Shown here: piece after piece, positions 1 to 7,613 of the stretch
Layout: every line of letters begins with the position of its first letter
How positions within the stretch are numbered: the first letter of the stretch is position 1
Source: Leptospirillum sp.
Lineage (GTDB): Bacteria > Nitrospirota > Leptospirillia > Leptospirillales > Leptospirillaceae
NCBI GenBank assembly: GCA_027346125.1
Contig: DAIEST010000108.1
Location: 1-31,991, forward strand
Direction: 5' to 3'
Length of the DNA stretch: 31,991 nt
Notes under the pieces: model-generated
What the model was told of the DNA's origin: nothing
Seen by the model: only the letters and a program-made list of their open reading frames with translations
Databases searched by the model: none
Translations under genes and position numbers: made by a program

Positions 1-7
1 AAGAAAC

Positions 8-538
8 CTACTTCAGACTGGACATATAGTCCGCCAGGGCATCCAGATCCTTCCTGCGAAGGTAATTGAACGCCGGCATCATGGACTTGGGCTGTACCGC
101 CCGGGGATTGGCATGGTGAACCAGATGCCACCCCTTGATCGGAAGCCGGCTTCCCACATGAAGAAGGTCAGGCGCTTTCCGGTCGGAACCGAACACCGTG
201 GGGCTTTCCCCCACAAAGTCGGCCGCAGTCGGAGGAGCCCCGAAATACTGCCAGTCCTGGGTCTGCTCCGGAAGAAGCGTGTGACACCACCAGCATCCCT
301 CACGGATAAAGACCACTTTTCCCTTCCCGATCATCGTGGGCCGATTGTCTCCGGTCATCATCGGGTCTTCCAGCGTCCAGCCGCTTTCCGTCCCGTAGTC
401 TTTCGCCTTCTGGACCGCCGTGGCCGTCGGTGGAATCTTCGCCATCTGCAGCGTCGGGAACAGGATTGTGATGGACAATGTCACCACAAACAGGGTTGCG
501 ATCATCATCGTGCCAAATTTGTACTCGCGGTACGCCAT
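8..538 (-). CDS. ccoO: cytochrome c oxidase, cbb3-type, subunit II (mono-haem CcoO/FixO)
   Basis: Membrane-anchored mono-haem cytochrome c of a cbb3-type terminal oxidase; it passes electrons toward the catalytic subunit CcoN. The 176-aa protein has one N-terminal transmembrane helix (about residues 9-30) and one haem c motif CWWCH at 82-86. Family-typical stretches follow: GSDRKAPDLLHVGSRLP near 117-133, WHLVHHANPR near 137-146 and SMMPAF near 152-157, which carries the candidate axial Met. A longer frame opens at 553, but GAGGAG lies 7 nt before the ATG at 538, so I start there. No gene lies upstream on this strand for over 500 nt, so ccoO appears to lead its transcript. In the textbook order ccoN precedes ccoO; here any partner must lie beyond the left edge. 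The family call is firm. Confidence 0.9.
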   Translation of the reverse strand: MAYREYKFGTMMIATLFVVTLSITILFPTLQMAKIPPTATAVQKAKDYGTESGWTLEDPMMTGDNRPTMIGKGKVVFIREGCWWCHTLLPEQTQDWQYFGAPPTAADFVGESPTVFGSDRKAPDLLHVGSRLPIKGWHLVHHANPRAVQPKSMMPAFNYLRRKDLDALADYMSSLK

Positions 539-766
539 CTCTAGACTCCTCAAGCAAGGCGTTGTTGAGCCCGGGCCGGAACATGCCGCCGGCCCCCTCC
601 TGGAAATATCCCGAACTGATTAACGGCGGAACAGCCTCCGATTGAGCCAGGCTCTTCAATCAATTCGAGAAATATTCCAGATTCTTCTGAATCTTGTGCA
701 AATGAATCCCGCAAGGCTGATCGACTGCGATATGGCCGAGGGACTCACTGTCTTGGGATGCGACGG

Positions 767-795
767 ATTATCAGTCTTTTCTGGTCCTCTGTCAA
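767..795 (-). promoter_or_regulatory. sigma70-type promoter for ccoO
   Basis: On the minus strand TTGACA (795-790) is followed after exactly 17 nt by GATAAT (772-767). That is a perfect -35 and a 5/6 match at -10. The predicted start near 759 gives a ccoO leader of about 220 nt. This is pattern only. Confidence 0.55.
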
Positions 796-927
796 ACGAC
801 ATTTTCGTCTGTTCTCCAAAGGACTCCATGGCGTTCCCGAAATCTCACGCATGTGACGATCCTCCTCATGTCTCCGACAACGATTCCCCAGGAAACACGT
901 TGAAGAACTCAGGATCATCCTTCGCTT

Positions 928-955
928 TTGAGTCGACGAGAGAGTGTGCTAGGAT
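928..955 (+). promoter_or_regulatory. possible promoter for yebC
   Basis: TTGAGT (928-933), a 16-nt spacer, then TAGGAT (950-955). This is a moderate match lying about 110 nt before the yebC start, on the right strand. Weak on its own. Confidence 0.3.
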
Positions 956-1072
956 GGACAATCGCTGTTGGAACACTATGGCTAGCCACAATTCGACTGA
1001 CAAGCCCAAAACGCAATTCCGGCCTCAGGACGTTGTCCATTGCCATACGGACCTATTGCCGCTGGAGGAACC

Positions 1073-1831
1073 TTGTCCGGACATTCAAAGTGGGCAACCA
1101 CCAAACACAAGAAAGCCGCCATCGACGCCAAACGGGGGAAAGCGTTCACCCGGCTGGCAAAGGAGATCACCGTGGCCGCCCGGATAGGGGGAGGAGATCC
1201 GGAAGGGAATCCCCGTCTCAGGACAGCCATGCTGAAAGCCCGTGAAGAAAACATGCCGATGGACAATATCAAAAAAGCCATTCAGCGGGGAACCGGAGAA
1301 ATTCCCGGGGCACATTACGAAGACTACCAGTTCGAGGGGCATGGCCCAAAAGGTGTCGCCATCCTGATCAAGGTTCAGACGGACAATAAAAACCGTACCG
1401 TTCCGGAAATCCGGACCATTCTCTCAAAGAACGGCGGAAACCTCGGGGAAAACGGCTGCGTGTCCTGGATGTTCGACATGAAGGGAATCATTACCCTTGA
1501 AATTCCCGGCATCGATGAGGACAGGGCGATGGAAATGGCTCTCGAAGCCGGAGCGGAGGATATCCGCCTCCATGATGGAGGAGTGGATCTGGTCACCGCG
1601 CCCCAGGACTTTCCTGCCGTTCTCGAAGCCGTCAAAACCAAAAAGCTGTCCCCCGCCTACGCGGAAGTGACGATGATTCCCCAGACGACTGTTCCGCTTG
1701 ACGGGAAGGACGCCCAGATGATGGTACGGCTCATGGAAGCACTGGAAGACCATGACGACGTGCAAAATGTCTATGCGAACTTTGACATTCCGGATCACCT
1801 TCTCGAACAGCTCCTCGGAGAAGGTTCTTAA
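1073..1831 (+). CDS. yebC: YebC/PmpR (TACO1) family protein
   Basis: Cytoplasmic 252-aa protein of the YebC/TACO1 family. Members have been described as DNA-binding regulators and, more recently, as translation factors that help ribosomes through difficult stretches; the sequence does not show which applies. The N-terminus reads SGHSKWATTKHKKAAIDAKRGK, the family hallmark. WMFDMKG in the middle and the C-terminal acidic region also fit. The hallmark begins right after TTG at 1073, and GGAGG lies 4 nt upstream (1064-1068), so TTG is taken as the start; an in-frame ATG at 1040 would add 11 unconserved residues. It lies 37 nt before pheA and may be co-transcribed with it. Confidence 0.93.
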   Translation: MSGHSKWATTKHKKAAIDAKRGKAFTRLAKEITVAARIGGGDPEGNPRLRTAMLKAREENMPMDNIKKAIQRGTGEIPGAHYEDYQFEGHGPKGVAILIKVQTDNKNRTVPEIRTILSKNGGNLGENGCVSWMFDMKGIITLEIPGIDEDRAMEMALEAGAEDIRLHDGGVDLVTAPQDFPAVLEAVKTKKLSPAYAEVTMIPQTTVPLDGKDAQMMVRLMEALEDHDDVQNVYANFDIPDHLLEQLLGEGS

Positions 1832-1868
1832 AGACAAACAATCAATCTGGACATGCGAGTACCGTATT

Positions 1869-2966
1869 ATGGATGATATCAAGGACCTGCGCCAGGGAAT
1901 CGATCGTATCGATGGCCAGATTATCGCCTTGCTCAAGGAAAGAGCCGATCTGGCAAAAAAAGTGGGGGCGTACAAGAAGGAGAATTCCCTCCCCTTTCAT
2001 GTTGTGGCGCGGGAACGCGAGATTCTGGACCGGATCGTGGAACAGGAAACCCATCCCTTCCCCAAGGAAGCCCTTCGGCATATCTACCGGGAAATCCTGT
2101 CCGCCTGTCTTTCCCTTGAGGAACCGGTCACCGTCTCCTACCTTGGTCCTCCCGCCACATATACCCACCAGGCCGCAATCAAGCATTTCGGAAATTCGCT
2201 CCGATTCCTTCATGCCACAACCATCCGGGATGTTTTCCGGTTCGTGGAAAGCGGAGACGCCCTGTACGGTGTCGTGCCGATCGAGAATTCGACGGAAGGG
2301 ATGGTCAACTATACGCTGGATACCCTGGTCGAAACCGACCTCAAGGTCGTGGGCGAGATTGTCCTCCCCATCCACCACTGCCTCATCACCCGGGCTCAGG
2401 ACTTCAAGGAAATACGGACCCTTTACGCCCATCCCCAGGCCCAGGCACAATGCCGGGGATTCCTCTCCAACAACATGCCGCACGTCCCTGTGGTGGAAAC
2501 GAGCAGCAATACCCGCGCCGTCGAACTATGCCTGGAAGACAATCATGCAGCGGCCATAGCCGGTGAAATGGCCTCCGATGTCTACAATATTCCAATCCTC
2601 AGAAGACACATAGAGGATTACCCGGACAACCAGACAAGGTTCCTGGTCATCGGAACCATCGAACCCGGCAAAACCCGGAGAGACCAGACATCGATCATGG
2701 TTTCCATCATTGATCGGGTGGGAGCCCTTTCGTCGATTCTGGACCTGATTGCCCGACAGGGCATCAACCTGACCATGCTGGAAACGCGGCCCTCCCGCAA
2801 GAAAGCATGGGATTACATTTTTTTCATCGATATAGAGGGTCACCAGCAGGACGAACCGATCCGGGAATTGCTGAAGAAGTTACAGAACGTCTGCGCTTAT
2901 GTTAAAATTCTCGGCTCGTATCCGGTCCCGGATCGCAAAAACACCGAAAGGGTTCGCCCTGAATGA
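1869..2966 (+). CDS. pheA: bifunctional chorismate mutase / prephenate dehydratase (P-protein)
   Basis: Converts chorismate to prephenate and then to phenylpyruvate, committing flux to phenylalanine. The 365-aa protein has three domains: an AroQ-type chorismate mutase (about 1-85, with LRQGIDRIDGQIIALLKERADLA), a prephenate dehydratase (about 88-265, YLGPPATYTH near the start and NQTRFLVIG at the end) and a C-terminal ACT domain (about 275-355) with ETRPSR, a conservative variant of the ESRPSR Phe-binding motif. An intact ACT domain suggests feedback inhibition by Phe. I start at the ATG at 1869 because the mutase domain begins there; upstream in-frame sequence belongs to the yebC end. No strong SD precedes it, so it may depend on upstream translation. 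First gene of the aromatic block. Confidence 0.95.
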   Translation: MDDIKDLRQGIDRIDGQIIALLKERADLAKKVGAYKKENSLPFHVVAREREILDRIVEQETHPFPKEALRHIYREILSACLSLEEPVTVSYLGPPATYTHQAAIKHFGNSLRFLHATTIRDVFRFVESGDALYGVVPIENSTEGMVNYTLDTLVETDLKVVGEIVLPIHHCLITRAQDFKEIRTLYAHPQAQAQCRGFLSNNMPHVPVVETSSNTRAVELCLEDNHAAAIAGEMASDVYNIPILRRHIEDYPDNQTRFLVIGTIEPGKTRRDQTSIMVSIIDRVGALSSILDLIARQGINLTMLETRPSRKKAWDYIFFIDIEGHQQDEPIRELLKKLQNVCAYVKILGSYPVPDRKNTERVRPE

Positions 2967-2985
2967 CCCCGTCAAGGAGACTGAC

Positions 2986-4008
2986 ATGATTATTGTTCTG
3001 AAACCGGATGCCACTGAACAGGACATCAAGCATATTTCTGAAAAATTGAAGGAAAACGGACTCAATGTCCATATCTCGAATGGCCAGGAACGGACGATCA
3101 TCGGGGCGATCGGAGATGACCGCGTCCTTGCCGGGATCCCCCTTTCCATCTTCCCGGGAGTGGAGTCGGTCCACAAGATTCTCCAGCCGTTCAAGCTTGT
3201 CAGCAGGGAATTCAAGAAAGAGGACACGGTCATCCGGTTTCCCAATGGAGTCACGATCGGCGGGAAGGAAATCCAGATCATGGCCGGCCCCTGTGCCGTC
3301 GAATCCGACGAACAGCTCCTCTACATAGCGGAACGGGTCAAATCGGCCGGAGCCAAAATACTGCGCGGCGGCGCCTATAAACCCAGAACATCCCCCTACA
3401 CATTCCAGGGACTGGGGGAAGAAGGGCTGCATCACCTTTCCAAGGCCCGGGAAAAAACCGGACTCCTCGTCATTACGGAACTGATGGATCCCAGAGACCT
3501 TCCCCTTCTGGAAAAACATACGGATATCATCCAGATCGGCGCGCGTAACATGCAGAACTTCCGTCTCCTGTCCGATGTGGGCCATAGCCGGAAACCCGTC
3601 CTTCTCAAGAGGGGGCTTTCCGCCACCATCAAGGAATTTCTCATGGCAGCCGAATATATCGCATCCCAGGGAAACCAGCAGATCATCCTCTGTGAACGGG
3701 GAATCCGCACCTTCGAAACAATGACCAGGAACACGCTGGATCTGAATGCCGTCCCGGTCCTGAAAAGCCTGACACACCTTCCGATCCTCGTGGATCCGAG
3801 TCACGGGACCGGACGATGGGATCTCGTCATTCCCATGGCCAGGGCAGGAATTGCGGCCGGTTGCGATGCGCTCATGATCGAAGTCCACAACAACCCGGAA
3901 GAGGCTTACTCCGACGGAGAGGAATCTCTCGTTCCCGATAATTTCGACCTCCTCATGAAAGAATCCCGCAGGATCGCCCAGGCGGTCGACCGGTTCATTG
4001 CTGAATGA
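2986..4008 (+). CDS. aroF: 3-deoxy-7-phosphoheptulonate (DAHP) synthase, type I-beta with N-terminal regulatory domain
   Basis: Condenses phosphoenolpyruvate with erythrose 4-phosphate, the first step of the shikimate pathway. The 340-aa protein begins with a ferredoxin/ACT-like domain (about 1-70), as in the Thermotoga-type enzyme, followed by the KDO8P/DAHP synthase barrel. Visible motifs are AGPCAVES (100-107, with the metal-ligand Cys at 103), LRGGAYKPRTSPY (126-138), KRGLSAT, and DPSHGTG near the C-terminus. AAGGAG at 2974-2979 sits 6 nt before the ATG at 2986, which fixes the start. The N-terminal domain implies allosteric feedback; the ligand cannot be read from sequence. It lies 19 nt after pheA and overlaps tyrA by ATGA, so translation is probably coupled. 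Confidence 0.94.
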   Translation: MIIVLKPDATEQDIKHISEKLKENGLNVHISNGQERTIIGAIGDDRVLAGIPLSIFPGVESVHKILQPFKLVSREFKKEDTVIRFPNGVTIGGKEIQIMAGPCAVESDEQLLYIAERVKSAGAKILRGGAYKPRTSPYTFQGLGEEGLHHLSKAREKTGLLVITELMDPRDLPLLEKHTDIIQIGARNMQNFRLLSDVGHSRKPVLLKRGLSATIKEFLMAAEYIASQGNQQIILCERGIRTFETMTRNTLDLNAVPVLKSLTHLPILVDPSHGTGRWDLVIPMARAGIAAGCDALMIEVHNNPEEAYSDGEESLVPDNFDLLMKESRRIAQAVDRFIAE

Positions 4009-4913
4009 TGCCAGAGAGTCCCTTCCGAACCATTTCCATCCTCGGAGTGGGACTCATGGGAGCCTCTCTGGCCGGTGCACTCAAATCCCTCCCGGATCCC
4101 CCTGTCATCCGGGGCTCGACTCCCGATATCCATGAAGGAGAGAAAGCCCTGGAACGGGGACTTGTGGATTTCTACTCCCCGGACAACCGGACGGCGGTAA
4201 AAGGTGCGGATCTTGTCGTCCTTGCCGCTCCCCCATCGATCATTCCCGGAATCTGGGAGGAAATCGGAAACGGATTCCCTTCCGACACATTCCTGACCGA
4301 CCTCGCATCCGTCAAAGGTCCGCTTTTTTCCCGATTCACCGACTCTTATCGTGCTTGCTTCCCTCACTACATCAGCAGCCACCCCATGGCCGGCAGGGAA
4401 CAGCACGGCGTGGATGCCGCCCGACCGGACCTCTTCAAGGGAAGACTGACCTTCCTGATCCCCTTCTCCGAGAAACCGCATGAAACAGACATGCATCGGT
4501 TCCGGCAGTTCTGGACTCAGACAGGAAGTCCGACACAGATCACCCTCTCAGCGGAAGAACACGACCGGATCCTGGCCCGGATCAGCCACCTCCCCCATGT
4601 GATCGCATTCGCCTTGCTGGGAACACTCACGCAGTCCCCCAAACGGAACAATCTTCCCCATTGGGACTGGCCGACCCAGAAAGGGGGAGCGTTGTCGGAT
4701 ATTCTCCGGATCGCATGGAGTGCACCCGGACTCTGGAGCGACATCCTGATCCAGAACCAGTCGGAGATTCTTTCGGGGCTGGACGATTACGAACAGGATC
4801 TTCGCATGCTGAAAAGAATCATTCAGGAAAAAGACCGGATTTCCCTGGCCGCTCTTCTGGAAAGATGGCAGGAAAATGGAATGGAGGATATGCGACATGG
4901 ACGGGAAGACTGA
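4005..4913 (+). CDS. tyrA: prephenate/arogenate dehydrogenase
   Basis: Oxidative decarboxylation of prephenate (or arogenate) on the way to tyrosine. The 302-aa protein shows a Rossmann motif ILGVGLMGAS (12-21) and the catalytic-region motif SSHPMAGREQHGV, with the conserved His of HPMAG. The length fits a stand-alone dehydrogenase with neither a chorismate mutase nor an obvious ACT domain, so regulation may rest on aroF and pheA. Its ATG overlaps the aroF stop (ATGA), and a second in-frame ATG follows directly; either could be used. The 3' end overlaps the aroA start by 17 nt. Choice between prephenate and arogenate, or NAD and NADP, cannot be settled here. Confidence 0.92.
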   Translation: MMPESPFRTISILGVGLMGASLAGALKSLPDPPVIRGSTPDIHEGEKALERGLVDFYSPDNRTAVKGADLVVLAAPPSIIPGIWEEIGNGFPSDTFLTDLASVKGPLFSRFTDSYRACFPHYISSHPMAGREQHGVDAARPDLFKGRLTFLIPFSEKPHETDMHRFRQFWTQTGSPTQITLSAEEHDRILARISHLPHVIAFALLGTLTQSPKRNNLPHWDWPTQKGGALSDILRIAWSAPGLWSDILIQNQSEILSGLDDYEQDLRMLKRIIQEKDRISLAALLERWQENGMEDMRHGRED

Positions 4914-6255
4914 CCTCCTGACCGAAGAGAAAGGGGGGCCGGATCAGGGTCGCATGACAATACGGGGCTGCCGTCATGTCCGGGGAACGGTGACTGTTCC
5001 CGGCGACAAGTCGATCTCCCACCGTTCCGTGATCCTGGGAGGAATGGCGGAAGGAACGACCCGGATCACCGGATTCCTTCCGTCCGACGATTGCCTGAAT
5101 ACCCTGAAAGCCTTTCAGCATCTGGGCGTTGTGGTCAATCGGCAGGAGGCATCGACTGTCTTCATGGAAAGCTCCGGGTATCAGGGGCTTTCGGAACCTT
5201 CGGACGTTCTGGACTTCGGAAATTCGGGAACGGCCGTCCGGCTCATGTGTGGCGTTCTTGCCGGAGCATCCTTCTTTTCCGTCCTGACCGGAGACAAAAG
5301 TCTCAGGACGCGCCCCATGGCCCGCGTCACGGATCCATTGAAGAAAATGGGAGCCCGCATCGATGGGCCCGACCAGGGAAAACGTCTTCCCCTGGCGCTA
5401 CGGGGGACTCCGCTTTCCGGGATCTTCCATCTCAATTCCCACAAAAGCGCACAGGTCAAATCCGCGATCCTCCTGGCCGGACTCAATGCACGGGGACCGA
5501 CATCGGTCGAAGAGCCGGTCGCCACCCGCGACCATACGGAACGGATGATCCCGGTATTCGGAGGAACCGTCCATCGGGACGGGCAGACCGCCACAGTCCA
5601 GCCCGGTATCCTGAAAGGATGCAGCGTTCATGTTCCGGGGGACTTTTCGTCCGCCGCGTTCTTTCTCGTGCTGGCGCTCATCACGCCCGGTTCATCCCTG
5701 CGCCTCGAGGGCGTCGGACTCAATCCGACCAGGACCGCCCTGCTCCCGATTCTGAATGCCATGGGAGCCAGATCAATCCAGGTGACGCCATCCGACCCGG
5801 CTTCCATTGCCGGAGAGCCCCACGGAACACTGAACATTGGCTTCTCCGAGCTTTCGGGCATCGACGTCCCCCCGGAATGGATCCCCAATGCGATCGATGA
5901 GATTCCCGTTCTGGCCGCGGCGGCAGCCTGCGCCCACGGCACCACCCGGATAAGGGGCGCAGCGGAGCTCCGGGTCAAGGAGTCTGACCGGATAAGAGGG
6001 ATCTGTGAGGCGCTGTCGGCAGTCGGGGTCGCAGTCGAAGAGTTCCCGGACGGACTTTCCATTCGGGGACAAGGCCCCCAACCCCGCCTCCGGGGAGCGT
6101 TGGTACAAAGCCTGAACGATCACCGGATCGCGATGTCCATGGCCGTCCTCGGAACCCGGCTTCCTGCGGGAGAACAGATCGGGATCCTCGGAACGGACTA
6201 TATCTCCACGTCCTTTCCCGGATTCCGGGAAATCCTCAACAGGGTGGTTTCTTGA
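4897..6255 (+). CDS. aroA: 3-phosphoshikimate 1-carboxyvinyltransferase (EPSP synthase)
   Basis: Transfers the enolpyruvyl group of PEP to shikimate 3-phosphate, the penultimate step to chorismate. The 452-aa protein carries PGDKSISHRS near residue 35, DFGNSGTAVRLMCGVLAG near 107, and the C-terminal KESDR and NDHRIAM motifs. The GNSGT wording with RLM resembles the Bacillus/class II side of the family more than E. coli AroA; that subclass call is an inference. GGAGG (4883-4887) lies 9 nt before the ATG at 4897; an earlier ATG at 4876 has no SD. The start lies inside tyrA and the stop overlaps the TTG of cmk, so the block is tightly coupled. Confidence 0.95.
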   Translation: MDGKTDLLTEEKGGPDQGRMTIRGCRHVRGTVTVPGDKSISHRSVILGGMAEGTTRITGFLPSDDCLNTLKAFQHLGVVVNRQEASTVFMESSGYQGLSEPSDVLDFGNSGTAVRLMCGVLAGASFFSVLTGDKSLRTRPMARVTDPLKKMGARIDGPDQGKRLPLALRGTPLSGIFHLNSHKSAQVKSAILLAGLNARGPTSVEEPVATRDHTERMIPVFGGTVHRDGQTATVQPGILKGCSVHVPGDFSSAAFFLVLALITPGSSLRLEGVGLNPTRTALLPILNAMGARSIQVTPSDPASIAGEPHGTLNIGFSELSGIDVPPEWIPNAIDEIPVLAAAAACAHGTTRIRGAAELRVKESDRIRGICEALSAVGVAVEEFPDGLSIRGQGPQPRLRGALVQSLNDHRIAMSMAVLGTRLPAGEQIGILGTDYISTSFPGFREILNRVVS

Positions 6256-6935
6256 AACAACCTCCTTCTTCCGCTTCACCTCTTTCCATCGCGATCGACG
6301 GTCCTTCCGCATCGGGAAAGTCCTCTCTCTCACGCGCAGTCGCCCGATCGCTGGGGTGGGTTCACGCCGATACGGGCTCCCTGTACAGGGCAGTCGCCTA
6401 CGCGCTCGACCAGGGGAACATGAGCCATGCGAAAGAAAGCGAACTGTGCGACTATCTTCTGAAAAGGGAGATCCGGTATGCCGTTCTTGAAGGCTCGACC
6501 CATGTCCTTTTAGACGGAGAAGACGTCACAGACCGCCTTCGCCGGGAAGAGACCGGAAGAGAGGCCTCCCGGGTCTCCCAGATCCCCTGTGTCAGGGAGC
6601 GTCTTTACAAGGTCCAGAGAGAAATCGGATGTCGCGGGAAGGTCGTCATGGATGGAAGGGATATCGGAACCGTCATTCTTCCCGAGGCGACGCTCAAGAT
6701 CTTTCTCGTGGCAGACCCCCGGGTCAGGGCGGAACGGAGATACCTGGAACTGCTCCAAAAGGGCGTGAAGACGAATCCCGAAGAGGTTCTGGCAGACATC
6801 ACCCAACGGGACGAAAACGACCGGACCCGTTCCCTTGCCCCGCTAATCCAGGCCCCGGACGCCCTCGTCCTGGACAATTCGGAAATGACGATCGAGGAGT
6901 CTGTCCAGTGGATACTCAGAAAACTTCCGCATTGA
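6252..6935 (+). CDS. cmk: (d)CMP kinase
   Basis: Phosphorylates CMP and dCMP with ATP. The 227-aa protein begins its fold with IAIDGPSASGKSSLSRAVA (P-loop) and has DTGSLYRAVA, DGRDIGTVILPEA and QRDENDRTR, all typical of Cmk. It starts at a TTG that overlaps the aroA stop (TTGA), with GGGTGG just upstream. An aroA-cmk pairing is common in bacteria; the rpsA that often follows is replaced here by an acyltransferase gene. The first 10 residues are unconserved. Confidence 0.94.
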   Translation: MKQPPSSASPLSIAIDGPSASGKSSLSRAVARSLGWVHADTGSLYRAVAYALDQGNMSHAKESELCDYLLKREIRYAVLEGSTHVLLDGEDVTDRLRREETGREASRVSQIPCVRERLYKVQREIGCRGKVVMDGRDIGTVILPEATLKIFLVADPRVRAERRYLELLQKGVKTNPEEVLADITQRDENDRTRSLAPLIQAPDALVLDNSEMTIEESVQWILRKLPH

Positions 6936-7588
6936 TCGAGATCCCCCCTTACGTATGGGACCGCCCGTTCTACCGGGGAGTCCGGACATTCTTCTCCCTG
7001 TTCTGCAGAACCTACCTCCAGGTTTCCGTTTTCGGGCAGGAAAACATCCCTTCGACAGGCGGAGTCATCGTCGCATCCAACCACCAGAGCCATCTGGATG
7101 TCCCTCTCATGGGTCTCGGGATCCCTCGGGAAGCGCGATTTCCGGGAAAGGCCGAGCTGTTCGGCTCCCCTCTTCTGCGCGCATTTCTTCTGAGCCTGGG
7201 GGGATTTCCCCTCGTCAGGGGAGAAGGCGACAGAAAAGCGATCTCCTTCTCGCAGCATGTCGTCGAGCGCGGCGACGTGCTGGTCCTGTTCCCGGAAGGA
7301 ACCCGATCCCGAAACGGATCCATTCAGCCCTTCCATCGGGGACTTGGAGTCATGTCGATCAAGACGGGAGCCCCCATCGTTCCGGCAATCCTGCTCGGAA
7401 GCGGACGGGCGATGGGAGTGGGCGCCAGATTTCCCCGGCCCGGTCCCGTCCGGATCGAGTTCTCCAGGCCGATCTTTCCTCCCAAAGATCCGGTCCCGCC
7501 GTCAGAGGTCAAGCATCTCAGCCAGGAGCTGACCCAGTCCGTGGAAGATGCCGTCCGGACACTCTATGAGAAACGGATGACATCCTGA
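6908..7588 (+). CDS. plsC: 1-acyl-sn-glycerol-3-phosphate acyltransferase
   Basis: Acylates lysophosphatidic acid to phosphatidic acid at the inner membrane. The 226-aa protein has the acyltransferase motifs NHQSHLD (NHxxxxD), GKAELFGSPLL, FPEGTRSRNG and a P(I/V)VPAIL-like fourth block (APIVPAILLG). GTG at 6908 is chosen because GGAG (6896-6899) lies 8 nt upstream; a TTG at 6932 overlapping the cmk stop lacks an SD. The gene overlaps cmk by 28 nt. Its stop codon sits inside the left arm of a perfect stem-loop shared with the convergent permease gene. Confidence 0.9.
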   Translation: MDTQKTSALIEIPPYVWDRPFYRGVRTFFSLFCRTYLQVSVFGQENIPSTGGVIVASNHQSHLDVPLMGLGIPREARFPGKAELFGSPLLRAFLLSLGGFPLVRGEGDRKAISFSQHVVERGDVLVLFPEGTRSRNGSIQPFHRGLGVMSIKTGAPIVPAILLGSGRAMGVGARFPRPGPVRIEFSRPIFPPKDPVPPSEVKHLSQELTQSVEDAVRTLYEKRMTS

Positions 7589-7613
7589 CGCAGAACCCGG
7601 CAATGCGTCAGGA
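7583..7613. terminator. stem-loop between convergent plsC and permease, containing both stop codons
   Basis: TCCTGACGCA (7583-7592) and TGCGTCAGGA (7604-7613) are perfect inverted copies around an 11-nt loop. The plsC TGA (7586-7588) and the permease TGA (7608-7610, minus) are the same bases in the two arms. There is no T-tract on either side, so it may end or protect transcripts from both directions without being a classical intrinsic terminator. Confidence 0.5.

Larger units (their letters stand above)
539..1072. other. divergent intergenic region between ccoO and yebC
   Basis: About 530 nt without a convincing gene. Open frames here lack family motifs and SD sequences and overlap the ccoO and yebC leaders. 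The stretch holds a strong minus-strand promoter candidate (767-795), a weaker plus-strand one (928-955) and an imperfect inverted repeat at 640-661 (GATTGAGCC against GGCTC-tt-CAATC) that would fall in the ccoO leader RNA. Confidence 0.6.
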
